From contig JAWKPW010000002.1 in assembly GCA_041390465.1 (NCBI GenBank), positions 62,001 through 126,000 of the forward strand: 64,000 nt of DNA, in the 5' to 3' direction. Under the pieces are notes generated by a model. The model saw nothing but the letters and a program-made list of their open reading frames with translations. It searched no databases and was not told the DNA's origin. Of this stretch, positions 53,318 to 62,688 are shown in pieces (the first letter of the stretch is position 1; every line of letters starts with the position of its first letter). Origin of the DNA: JAABRU01 sp041390465. Lineage in GTDB: Bacteria > Desulfobacterota > Desulfobacteria > Desulfobacterales > Desulfococcaceae. Both the position numbers and the translations under genes were made by a program.

Positions 53318-55515
53318 ATGTCAAGATTAGTTACGTCGCCGGAATCCAGGAATTGGTTACAATATCGTGTCCAAGGTTAGAGGCCGTCTGACCAAAGCTT
53401 TGCAAAGCTTTGGCGCGACGACAAAGTCGGTTTTTCCCGAATACGGCATATTATCTGCCGGTAATCTGTTCTCTGCTTGGGATTAAAGTGGAAACCCTTG
53501 AAGAGATGAAAAAACCTCTGGAGGTTGCGCGTCAACTTCTTCCCGCATATCCAGAGGCTTTTATCATGTGCCCTATCTTGGTTCTCTGCTGAACGGGCAT
53601 GGCGGCTCTTTTTGCCTTTGAAATTGATGAGGCGCTTCGTTATCTGGAATAACCTGATTTTTACCATGTTTCTGAAGAAACCGATCCGGAGGAACAGAAA
53701 AATCTGGCTGGGCACTCCGAACACCATCTTCCGGAAGCGCGGTGTGGGGAATTCGTGGATGGTTCCGCTCCCGGATTTGCGGCCATCGTGAGTCTTTCCC
53801 AATCCGGAAATTGCAAAAAATCATTGAAGAATATCCAAGAGAACGCTCCATCATGTGTTTCCTGGCCGCAGACAGAACGGCACGACCATGTCCCAGCAGT
53901 TGATTGAGGCCGGTGTGGAAATCGGATGGAACACCAAAATCGTTCCCTTCGGCCCGGATATTTCCTCTGCCATCTTTGCTCTGGGTTTTGCCAACCGCGT
54001 GGCCATGGCCTTCGGCGGTGTTCCTGCCGGTGATTACAAAAAAATCCTCATGTACAACAAAGACCGCGTGTTCGCTTTCGTGAATGCGCTGGGTGATGTG
54101 AACGCAGGATAAGGAAATGGCGACCCGCGGTGTTCGTCAACACAGGGCTTCCCCACCATTGCTGACACAGACATTCCGCAGATTCTGCCGCAGTATCTGC
54201 ACCTACGAGCATGTCATCGGCAATATCAGCCATGACGCCATCGTGGAAAATCCATTGAAACCCGCGGTCTCAAGGTTCATGTGGCTCAGGTTGACATTCC
54301 GTGTTCCTTTGGTCCCGCATATGAGGGCGAGCGTGCGGCAAGGATCTGTGTGCAGGCAGGCGGCCGGCCAGACCCAGTGCACCGAATACCTGGAAATAGC
54401 CGATATAGACGCTATTGATGACGGCAAGGTCACCGTGGTGGGCAGAGACATTCCGGATATGGAAAGAAGGGGATGTATTTCCCCTGGCGATTTATCCTGC
54501 CAGGTTGCAGGCCGAGAGATTCAGAAAGATTTTGAACCCATTCTGGAACCGCCAGATTCATCATCTGGTGAACTACATTGGGAGCGTCATGCACGCAGGT
54601 CAGGATCAGGCGCAGGTGCGTGTGGGCAAGGCGGCTGGTAAGGAAGGATTCACTCTCAAAGACATCGGCAAGGTCTTCCGCACAACAAACTGCATCATAA
54701 CCGCCGCGATTCTCGACAAGATTCAGGTCTGATTACACGGACAAGGCAGATGTGGACAAAATCACTGCAGCCAGAGCGACTTACAAACACAGAGATGAGC
54801 GCGTGGATCTGATGAAGGGGACGAGGATGTGGAAACTGCTCTCCTGCCCTGTGCCAGTCCTTTGCGCCCAACCATGTCACCGTCAGCAGGACGCACCGGT
54901 CTTTGCGGCGCACTTGCTCTGGCTGGATGGACTGCAGTACGTATCAGATCAATCCCTGAGGCTAACAAAAGCGGAAAGTGAGAGGAGAATGTCTGGATCT
55001 TGAAACTGGGTCGGTTCAAAGGGGTTGATGAATTAAGTGTCCAAGGCTTCCCACGCAGGACTGTCACCACTTACAATTTCTATTCCATGGTTCATGCACC
55101 GCGACCACCTGCAGGCTGCGCGAATGTATCAGCCCCGCCCATCGCCGCGATGCAACAGTGTCATGACCGTAAACCGGGATACACGGGTGAAACGCCGTGC
55201 GGCATGAAATTCACGACTCTGGCCGGTGTCATGGGCGGCGGTGCATCCTCTCCGGGTTTTGTGGGACATTCCAAATTCAACATCACACAGCGCAAATTAT
55301 CCTGGGTGACGGCGGTCTGCTTTTGCGCATGGTGTGGATGCCCAGATGCTGAAAGAGGAACTGCGGGAACGCCTGATCAAGCGGCACAGAAATGGGCATG
55401 CCCGGATCTGATTGACCGGATCGCGGATGAGACAGTGGGTATCACGGAGGAAATCCTGCCACTTCCTGCGGGGAAAAGAAACATCCGGCCCTGAGCATGC
55501 GCTCTGGTCGGATGT
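53318..55515 (+). pseudogene. acsB: Acetyl-CoA synthase (AcsB/CdhC beta subunit), frameshifted
   Basis: Starts MSRLVTS at 53318 with AGAAGGA upstream. Joined pieces are FPNTAYYLPVICSLLGIKVETLEEMKKPLE, GTTMSQQLIEAGVEIGWNTKIVPFGPDISSAIFALGFANRVAMAFGGVPAGDYKK, DRVFAFVNALGDV, GFPTIADTDIPQILP, TYEHVIGNISHD, FEPILE, then the A-cluster region (CQSFAPNHVTV and MDC) and TPCGMKF-TLAG, ending KEELRERLIKR and ADETVGITEE. It joins a methyl group, CO and CoA to form acetyl-CoA at a nickel-containing A cluster. More than ten frame changes interrupt it. A perfect 10-bp hairpin follows at 55531-55551. Confidence 0.8.
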
Positions 55516-55530
55516 CGGGAAAAACGAAAC

Positions 55531-55551
55531 GGAGCGGTTGTCAACCGCTCC
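55531..55551 (+). other. Hairpin GGAGCGGTTG-T-CAACCGCTCC between acsB and acsC
   Basis: A perfect 10-bp stem with a single-base centre, 76 bases before the acsC start. It may end part of the transcripts or protect the upstream mRNA. No T-run follows directly (CCTTGTCAAAAAATCC). Confidence 0.5.
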
Positions 55552-55627
55552 CCTTGTCAAAAAATCCCACTCGGTGTCGGCTGGGCTCAGACCTGAGAAC
55601 TGACTTTTTCTGTATATGAGATAAAGA

Positions 55628-56950
55628 ATGGCATTAACCGGTATTCAGATTTTCAAACTCCTGCCGAAAACCAACTGCAAAGAGTGCGGTGTTCCCACCT
55701 GTCTGGCATTTGCCATGAACCTTGCCTCGGGCAAGGCTGAACTGGACAGTTGTCCCTACGTGTCTGATGAAGCAAGAGAAAAACTTGCGAGAGCCTCGGC
55801 TCCCCCGATTCTGCCTGTGGAAATCGGAAAAGGTGTGCGCAAACGCACAGTGGGCGGTGAAACCGTTCTGTGCCGTCATGAAAAAACCTTCTTCAACCCC
55901 ACGGCTTTTGCAGCCACGGTCAAATCCGACATTTCTGCCGCTGATCTGGAGAAGAAACTCAAGGCATGGAATGCACTGCAGTATGAACGCGTCGGACTCA
56001 ACCTGAGACCGGAACTGGTTGCGGTCAAAGATGTCAACGGCAGCAAAGACGCGTTTGCCGCAGTGGCCAAAACCATAGCAGAAACATCGGAATTCAACGT
56101 CATTCTCATGTCTGACAATGCAGATGTGATGAAAGCCGGTGTGGAGGCCAGCAAATTCAAAAGACCGGTGATTTGTGCAGCCACTGCCGCCAATATTGAT
56201 GTTTTCGGTGCGCTGGCCAAAGACAATGATCTGCCCATTGTGGTGAAGGCCGATTCTGCGGAGGCTCTCGACCCTGACCGACAAGCTGGTGGGAATGGGA
56301 CACAAAAAGATCCTTCTGGATTCCGGTGCCAGAGAAGTGAAGAAGGCACTGGAAGATCAGGTGGCCATGCGGCGTTCCGCTCTGAAAGACGGAAACCGGA
56401 AACTGGGGTTCCCCACCATGTGATTCCTGAAATGGCTCCGAATCTGGAAATAAAACCATGATTGCGGGCATGTTTGTTGCCAAATACGGTGCTGTGGTGG
56501 TGCTGTCCAGATTTCCTGGGTGAAAGCATTTTCCCCGCTATATGGACGGCTCCGCCATCTATACAGAGCCCGCGATGACCGCGATCGTTACCGGGGGCAT
56601 CTATCCCATCGGCAACCCGGATGAAAATTCTCCTGTGCTGGTGACGATAACTTCGCACTGACCTACTTCATCGTATCGGTGAAATCAGGAAAGCGACAAG
56701 GTTCCGAGCTGAGCGCTACAGTCAAAGATTCAGGAAGTCTGTCGTTCTTACAACTCCTGGGCGGTAGCAAGTTCAACGGGATGATGTGGGCATGTTTGTG
56801 AAAAAATCCGGCATTGAAGGCAAGATCAAACACAAAACTCATCATTCCGGGATATCTTGTGGCCGCGCGCGGGTGATGTGGAAGAGGAACTGGCCGGATG
56901 GAAAGTCGCGGTCGGCCCGGTGGCCACATTCCTGCGTTCCTGAAATCCAA
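55628..56950 (+). pseudogene. acsC: Corrinoid iron-sulfur protein large subunit (AcsC/CdhE), frameshifted
   Basis: The first 218 codons are intact: MALTGIQIFKLLPKTNCKECGVPTCLAFAMNLASGKAELDSCPY carries the CxxCxxxxC-type [4Fe-4S] cluster ligands, and NLRPELVAVKDVNGSKDAFAAVAKTIAETSEFNVILMSDN begins the TIM-barrel part. A first shift occurs at about 56270, after SAEALDP. Pieces then continue in other frames (LTDKLVGMGHKKILLDSGAREVKKALEDQVAMRRSALKDGNRKLGFPTM, FALTYFIVS, ESGKFNGMM-like, GYLVAARGDVEEELAGWKVAVGP) to about 56950. It binds the corrinoid that carries the methyl group. ATG at 55628. Confidence 0.85.
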
Positions 56951-57088
56951 AGTCTGATAGCAGACAGTTTTCCTGTTCCCTTCCCTTTTTCCTTACAGGA
57001 TTTCAAAAAATATTCCCCCTGCATCTCAGGGCGAGAAGGGGGGACTTTTTGTTGCAATCCAATCAAACCAGACTGGGAGGATGTTTTT

Positions 57089-58018
57089 ATGGCAAAGCTG
57101 AAAGATGTCTTGCGACCCTGAATGAGGGCAGATTGGGTTATCGGGGAAAGCCTGAATGTTATCGGAAAAGAGATTGGCCGGGCCTTCAAGGAGCGGGATC
57201 TGAAGCCGATTCAGCAAGGCTTTGATTCAAGAAAGGAAAAATTAATGGTTGATTGACATCAACCTGGGGCCTTCAAAAGAAAGACGGACATGAACTCATG
57301 CCCTGGGTGGTGGAACATGTGCAGAAGTAGTGCCCGGATGTTCCTGGTGCTGGATACCTCCAATATCGAAATTATCCGAGGGTGCAACTTTGCCCAAGTG
57401 CAGATGCTAGCGATGATCAACTCCGATATGGTGCAGCTGCCGTTACGAGGCCATAGTTTCCCCGCCAGTACGCCGGAGACAGTGCCGGATTTTACCGCTG
57501 TGATGTAGGGGAGCCGGGAAAGGTCTGCCCCGTGATGAGAATGAAAGAGCCGCTCTGCTGGTGGAACTGATGACGGTGGCCAACAAGCCGGTATTGAAAA
57601 TGACCAGATGTGGGTGGACGGCATTGTCACGCCGGTCAACATTCGTAACGCGAGCCATTTCCTGGTAAGCCTTCATGGACATCTTTGCCGGAGGATATGC
57701 CAGGTGCGATGAGCACCTGCGGCGATTTCCAACATCTCAACAGTATTTCGGACAATCTGCGCCATGTGATGAACGTCACCTTCTATCCATGCTCTGCCGC
57801 TCACGGCCATGAAATCCCTTTGTGCAGACTGCAAGGATGACATCACTATGGACATGGCTCACGGCAAACAGACTTATCATGGATGTTATCAAAAAAGTCA
57901 TGGACGTTGAACCTGTGGATATGGGGCGGCCTTTCCAAAACGCGAGGAACTATGTGAAATCAGCAATGTCATTCTGGAAAAGCCTGACGCCGATTCACAG
58001 CTGGATGTGTGATTTTTG
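57089..58018 (+). pseudogene. acsE: Methyltetrahydrofolate:corrinoid protein methyltransferase (AcsE), frameshifted
   Basis: Starts MAKLKDVL at 57089 behind GGGAGG. Joined frames read ADWVIGESLNVIGKEIGRAFKERDLKPIQ, INLGP, MPWVVEHVQ, LFLVLDTSNIEII, AMINSDM, GLPRDENERAALLVELMTVANK, QMWVDGIVTPVN, STCGDFQHLN-like and MDMAHGKQTYH. This is the pterin-binding methyltransferase that moves the methyl group from methyl-H4-folate to the corrinoid protein. At least seven one-base shifts break it. Last gene of the operon, followed by a strong terminator. Confidence 0.75.
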
Positions 58019-58034
58019 CTGCAAATATAAATAT

Positions 58035-58067
58035 AAAAACCCTGTCCGTCCGGACAGGGTTTTTTTT
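58035..58067 (+). terminator. Rho-independent terminator of the CODH/ACS operon
   Basis: AAAACCCTGTCC, GTCC loop, GGACAGGGTTTTTTTT: a 12-bp stem with an eight-T tail, directly after acsE. It is the clearest terminator in the window. Confidence 0.92.
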
Positions 58068-58088
58068 GGGGGAAGGCAGCGCGGTCTG

Positions 58089-58221
58089 ATACCGATTCCC
58101 TGTTGAAAAGATACTTGCAAGCAGGAAAAAAAGAGGTTTTCGTGTGTTCAGAAAACCGGATTTTTCGGAAAAATCCGGTTTTTCTGAAAAACTTATGTTT
58201 CAGATCATAGGAGACTCGGTC
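58089..58221. repeat. MITE-like element, type II, 133 bp
   Basis: Left end ATACCGATTCCCTGTTGAA; right end degenerate (GGAGACTCGGT). The interior GATACTTGCAAGCAGGAAA and a family-A palindrome (58151-58183) match 48045-48175 closely. It is followed after two bases by a type I element. Confidence 0.8.
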
Positions 58222-58223
58222 TG

Positions 58224-58375
58224 ATACCGATTCTCCTTTGAAACCATGCCTTCTTTTAACCGCAAAGGACACGGAGATGGCACAAAAGTCACAATAAAAA
58301 CTGAAAGCACCGTATAAAATCAGCGGTGAACCGGCATTGCCTTCCGCAAAGTATGGTTTCAATGGGAAATCGGTA
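58224..58375. repeat. MITE-like element, type I, 152 bp
   Basis: Left end ATACCGATTCTCCTTTGAA, right end TTTCAATGGGAAATCGGTAT. The interior CGCAAAGGACACGG, AAAATCAGCGGTGAACCGG and TTGCCTTCCGCAA match 47917-48043. The remaining gap to 58460 holds no gene. Confidence 0.8.
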
Positions 58376-58459
58376 TAACATGCTGTTTATATGACATTTG
58401 TAAATTTATAGATAGCAACTTGGGTTATGCAACAATTCCAATTCGTCCGGATTTTCTTT

Positions 58460-60700
58460 CTATACCGGCAGCTCAATCACAAATCTGCTTCCTGCCGGCT
58501 CATTGTCCTGCACCCGGATTGTGCCTTTATGATCCGCGATAATCGTGCTGACAATGGTCAGCCCCAGTCCCATGCCGGTTTTTTTGGTGGAAAAATAGGG
58601 CTCAAACAGCCGGGTTTTGTCCTCATCGGAAATCCCGGGCCCGGTATCTGCCACTTCCAGACGCACGGTTTTCAGCACCGGATCATGGTTCACACTGATG
58701 CTGAGATGCCCTTTCATCTTCATGGCAGAGATGGCATTGTCCACCAGATTGATCAAAGCCTGCTTGATCTGCTGGCGATCCAGACTGAGGGAAATGGGAT
58801 CAGGAGGCACATTGAGTTCAAACTGCACATCCGGATGTCCTTCCCGGTAAAGGGCAATGGTTTCATTAATGATGGGGATCAGTTGGCAGAGTTCCGGATT
58901 GGCGGTCGGGAAACGGGCAAAGCGGGAAAATTCATTGACCAGATTCCGGATGAGTTCCACATGATCAATAATCATGCGGGTGCACTCATCAAACACCTTC
59001 TCATTGATCTGCGCGGAATATTTTCTTTTCAGGCGCTCCGCTGACAGGGCAATGGGCGTAAGAGGATTTTTCACCTCATGGGCAATGCGCCGGGCCACCT
59101 CCCTCCACGCGGCCATGCGCTGGGCCTTTTCCTGATCCGTGAGATCATCAAAAACAATCACAACGCCGATATGATTTCCCGCATCATCCCGCAGCGCACT
59201 GACATGCGCCATGAAAGTCCTGGGCCGTCCGCTGATGTTTACACGCAGGTTCATCTGCACCGTGCTCCCATGGGAAAGGGAAAGTCTTTCCATGATTTCC
59301 TCAGCCAAAGTCAGATGTTCTCCGGAAAGAAGTTTCTGCCAGTTGCGGTTGGCTATGTCCCGCGAACGGATTTGGAGCATCTGCTCCGCGGATTTGCTGA
59401 CAGTGGTGACAAATCCCCGCGTGTCCAGACTGATGACACCTGTGGACACATTTTTCAGCACAATTTCCATGTATTGTCGACGGGCCTCAATCTCTGCGTT
59501 CTGCTGGCGCAGCATTTTGGCAGAAAGTTCCAACTGCTCCCTGTTGGCCCTCAGATCACGGGTCATGCGGTTAAAGGACTCCACCAGACTGCCGATTTCG
59601 TCATCTCCCACATGGGCAATGCTGAATCCCAGATCCCCTTCTGCCACCCGCCGGGTTCCCTCTGCCAGTTCCCGGATGGGAATGCTGATGGATTTTGCCA
59701 GATAAAAACCGAACCAGATGGCACAGAACACCACGAGCAGGGCCACAATGGAAAGCGTAATATAATAGGTAATCTGAATGGGACGTTTGAGCAGCTTGAT
59801 CTGCTGATATTCCTCATATCCTCTGGAAATGGCAGCCAGATTTTCCGTCAGATCCGCAGGGATCAGGGTGGAAAAAACGACAAAGCCCTCTGCCCGTGAC
59901 CAGGCATGGGCAAAGGGAATGGTTCCGACCGTGCGGTTGAGTTCCCCCTGCGCGCTTTCTTCGGAAACCGTCCGAAGATCCTCCTTGCCTCCATACCGGA
60001 GCAGGGTGTCGGCGGCCAGAGCCTGCAAATCGGTTTTTTCCAGTTCCGGCCCTCTGGCACGGGTCAGACGCCTGCCGGTTCCGTCGTAGACCTCCACAGC
60101 ATGAAGATTGAATTCCCGCTGAATCACCTGTATATAGCGGGCAAGATTTTCCCGCTGATCCGGGGCAAGAAGATTTTTTGTGACAATCTGAACCGAGGCC
60201 CGATCCATAAAAAAACGGTTCCGGGCTTCCATGCCTGCATAAATTTCCTGTCCCACTTTCAGGGAATTCTCCAAAGCCTGCTCCACAGGCACATTGAACC
60301 AGAAACCGATGCTGGTGGTGACAAAATTGATGGAAAAGAAAAACAGCACCGTGGTGGGAAAAAGGGTGAGAACAATAAAGGCCAGCGCCAGCCTGGTGCG
60401 AAGTTTGGTTCCCATGACCCTGCGCTTCCGGTCGTAAAGCAGTTTGACCAGATTGCGGAAAACCAGAAAAATCAGCAGGATCAGAAGCAGCAGGTTGACA
60501 TTGATGAAAATGAACATCAAAATCGCGTTGGAAACCGGAAACTCCGCACCAAAGGTGATGATGCGGTTTTCCACATAGGTCAGGATCGCAACCGTGAGAA
60601 CAATGGCGAAAATGAGAAGGATTTCCCTTTTGCGGCGTCTGCGATCCTCTTCGGTCAGAAAGGAAGCCTTCCGTCCGGGCTGGTTTTTTTTGCGTATCAT
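58460..60700 (-). CDS. NtrY-like sensor histidine kinase (746 aa)
   Basis: A large membrane kinase. Membrane helices at about 26-46, 60-85 and 100-125 lead into a periplasmic or extracytoplasmic sensor of about 160 residues; a fourth helix at about 310-335 is followed by HAMP (KSISIPIRELAEGTRRVAEGDLGF), a PAS domain (about 395-500, GVISLDTRGFVTTVSKSAEQML) and the kinase core with H in RRIAHEVKNPLTPIALSAERLKRKY and ATPase motifs DTGPGISDEDK and GMGLGLTIV. This is the NtrY layout, normally paired with NtrX; no regulator gene lies next to it. ATG at 60700, upstream extensions lack support. The first downstream neighbours are MITE-like elements. Confidence 0.9.
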   Translation of the reverse strand: MIRKKNQPGRKASFLTEEDRRRRKREILLIFAIVLTVAILTYVENRIITFGAEFPVSNAILMFIFINVNLLLLILLIFLVFRNLVKLLYDRKRRVMGTKLRTRLALAFIVLTLFPTTVLFFFSINFVTTSIGFWFNVPVEQALENSLKVGQEIYAGMEARNRFFMDRASVQIVTKNLLAPDQRENLARYIQVIQREFNLHAVEVYDGTGRRLTRARGPELEKTDLQALAADTLLRYGGKEDLRTVSEESAQGELNRTVGTIPFAHAWSRAEGFVVFSTLIPADLTENLAAISRGYEEYQQIKLLKRPIQITYYITLSIVALLVVFCAIWFGFYLAKSISIPIRELAEGTRRVAEGDLGFSIAHVGDDEIGSLVESFNRMTRDLRANREQLELSAKMLRQQNAEIEARRQYMEIVLKNVSTGVISLDTRGFVTTVSKSAEQMLQIRSRDIANRNWQKLLSGEHLTLAEEIMERLSLSHGSTVQMNLRVNISGRPRTFMAHVSALRDDAGNHIGVVIVFDDLTDQEKAQRMAAWREVARRIAHEVKNPLTPIALSAERLKRKYSAQINEKVFDECTRMIIDHVELIRNLVNEFSRFARFPTANPELCQLIPIINETIALYREGHPDVQFELNVPPDPISLSLDRQQIKQALINLVDNAISAMKMKGHLSISVNHDPVLKTVRLEVADTGPGISDEDKTRLFEPYFSTKKTGMGLGLTIVSTIIADHKGTIRVQDNEPAGSRFVIELPV

Positions 60701-60957
60701 TTGCGTATCACAGGATCGGTGTTTCAGAGTTTGACAGTGGATCAAATCCGTTGATCTGAGCTTGGCACCGGGGCTGAAAAAATCCGAACGGATTGACATT
60801 ATTATAGAAAAAAAATGCAATAAAAATCAAATCGGAATCCCGGAAGGGATGACATTGTCAACCTGTGTGTTCCAGTATCCGGAATTTTTTCAACAGGGAA
60901 ATGGAGTTATGACTGTGCCGGAAAATCTTTGGACATGGGCCTGCTGTAAGCGTTTCC

Positions 60958-61980
60958 CTATTGCCTCTCAAATCCCTTTGAAAAGTGATCTTTGAGAGAC
61001 CCGTCAGGTTCTTCCGTAATGACAAGACATTCCACATTTTCCAGGCGGCTGGCCAGTTCCAGGCTTTTTTCCGCGCCCATGACCATCAGGGCAGTGGCCA
61101 GCCCGTCCGCAAAGGTGCAGGTGTCCGCAGTCACGGACGCGCTCACCACATGATTGGACACAGCAAAACCGGTGCGGGGGTCTATGACATGGGAATAGCG
61201 TTTGCCGTCCATCAGGAAAAAATTCCGGTAATCCCCGCTGGTGGCAAAACCTTTGTTGTGCAGTTCCGCGACTTTGTAAACCTCGTCAAAGGCTGCATCT
61301 GTTTTGGGACGGTTGATGCCAATGCGCCATTTTTTGCCGTCCAGCCGCAGCCCCGATGCATAGATTTCTCCGCCGATTTCCACCAGAAAATCTTTGATTC
61401 CGCTTTCCGCAATCACCTTTGCCACCTCATCCACGCCATAGCCTTTGGCAATGGAGGCCAGATCCAGGGTGACAGCCGGGTCGGTTTTTCGCAGACCGGC
61501 GGGCAGAATTTCAATCAGATGAAATCCGATATGCGGAAGCAGGGCCTGAATTTCCGAAGGTTCCGGCAGCCCCTGTCTTTTTGCCCTGCGACCGAATCCC
61601 CACAGATTGACCAGCGGATCAACGGTTCCGTCCCATGCCCCCTGTGTCACGCGCCAAAGTTCTGCGGCCACTTTCATCACATTCATGAAATCCTGTGAAA
61701 TCGGGAAAATGCTTTCTGTGTCGCTGATGCGGTTGAAGCGGCTGATTTCGCTGTCCGGATCATAGGTGGACATGCTGCGGTTGATCTCTTTGAGCCGCTG
61801 GCTGATTTTTTCCTCCAGTTTTCCGGTGCGTTCCGAGGTGACAACTTTGATGTGAAAAAAGGTTCCCATGGTTTTGCCTTCGATGAGAACTTCCTGCTTT
61901 TCCCTGGTGCCGCATCCCGCCAGCAGCACAGCAAAGATCACAAGACAGACCGTTTTTTTGCCCATGCACTGTGTTTTCAT
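60958..61980 (-). CDS. apbE: FAD:protein FMN transferase, lipoprotein (340 aa)
   Basis: Transfers FMN from FAD to threonine residues of flavoproteins such as the Rnf and Nqr complexes. A lipoprotein signal ends in LLAGC with the lipid-bearing Cys at residue 23. The ApbE domain shows TMGTFFHIKV, STYDPDSEISRFN, VDPLVNLWGFG, LDLASIAKGYGVDEV, FLVEIGGEIYASG, YSHVIDPRTGFAVSN and ADTCTFADGLATALMVMG, the last with the metal- and FAD-binding Asp and Thr. The ATG at 61980 follows AGGAAGAAG. It is anchored in the outer face of the inner membrane. No Rnf or Nqr genes are in the window. Confidence 0.93.
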   Translation of the reverse strand: MKTQCMGKKTVCLVIFAVLLAGCGTREKQEVLIEGKTMGTFFHIKVVTSERTGKLEEKISQRLKEINRSMSTYDPDSEISRFNRISDTESIFPISQDFMNVMKVAAELWRVTQGAWDGTVDPLVNLWGFGRRAKRQGLPEPSEIQALLPHIGFHLIEILPAGLRKTDPAVTLDLASIAKGYGVDEVAKVIAESGIKDFLVEIGGEIYASGLRLDGKKWRIGINRPKTDAAFDEVYKVAELHNKGFATSGDYRNFFLMDGKRYSHVIDPRTGFAVSNHVVSASVTADTCTFADGLATALMVMGAEKSLELASRLENVECLVITEEPDGSLKDHFSKGFERQ

Positions 61981-62042
61981 ATTCTTCTTCCTGTTTGTTT
62001 CGGTAAGTGATGTTAGAGGATTTATGAAAAAAACATCCCTCA

Positions 62043-62073
62043 GATTTGACAACTTTCCAAAAGTTGTCAAATC
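62043..62073. repeat. Family-B palindrome
   Basis: GATTTGACAACTTT, CCA, AAAGTTGTCAAATC: perfect 14-bp arms, same as at 4757-4787. It lies in the leader region of apbE. Confidence 0.8.
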
Positions 62074-62156
62074 TTTCAGATGACCGAACCGGTACATTCA
62101 TTTTCATAAATCACCTGATGCCATCCCTGCTGAAGTCCGGCAGACTGCCGGTTCCC

Positions 62157-62184
62157 CGTCATTCCTGTGAAAGCAGGAATTCAA
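62157..62184. repeat. CCGTCATTCC-type hairpin repeat
   Basis: ATTCCTGTGAAAGCAGGAAT forms a short stem. It belongs to the same broad dispersed type as 29893-29919. Confidence 0.55.
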
Positions 62185-62250
62185 TTTTTTTCAATATGCT
62201 GTGGATACCGGCGTTCATCGGTATTGATGATGGTGCGCAAACATCACTTG

Positions 62251-62333
62251 GGTAAATGATTCCGACCAGGTTCCCCGGTTCATTGCAGAAAAACCGGATT
62301 TTTCATGTGGTAAATGATTCCGACCAGGTTCCC
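62251..62333 (+). repeat. 25-bp direct repeat, period 58
   Basis: GGTAAATGATTCCGACCAGG (plus TTCCC) occurs at 62251-62275 and 62309-62333. Each copy is followed within about 20 bases by GCAGAAAAACCGG or GCAGAAAACCGG, so the duplicated unit is about 58 bases. Confidence 0.75.
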
Positions 62334-62688
62334 TGTGTGCAGAAAACCGGAATCCGGAGATTCATAACCCCGTCATTGTTTTCATTGTTGTATCCGCAGT
62401 ACACTGTCTGCATCCTTTGGGTTTACATTCACAGCGTCAGATCCGGCAAGATGACAGGCTGTGATTTTAGAAAATTTCCACTTGTTTTTCAAGGATTATT
62501 CCTTTATTCTCAGGGAAAAAAACAGGAAAAACTGTTGCAGATGGGAGGAAAGTGTATCATGAAATCTTCACAGACCGGGCCGGGAAAGAAAGTTTCTGTC
62601 ATACGCTTCCCGGAATTGGAAACAGGGGGAAGACTTCTGCAATCTGCGTTTCTGCGAATCCGCCTTTTTTAAAATTCAGGAGGAAACA

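Larger units (their letters stand above)
61981..62688 (+). other. Intergenic region of repeats, 700 bases
   Basis: No gene supported. It holds a family-B palindrome (62043-62073), a GTCATTCC-type hairpin (62157-62184) and a 25-bp direct repeat (62251-62333). A ribosome binding site AGGAGGAAAC precedes the next gene. Confidence 0.65.

Noticed and set aside
51600..58018. Programmed frameshifting or introns in the CODH/ACS genes
   Set aside because: The shifts are too many, occur in both directions and lack slippery sites or intron features; sequence error or decay is simpler.
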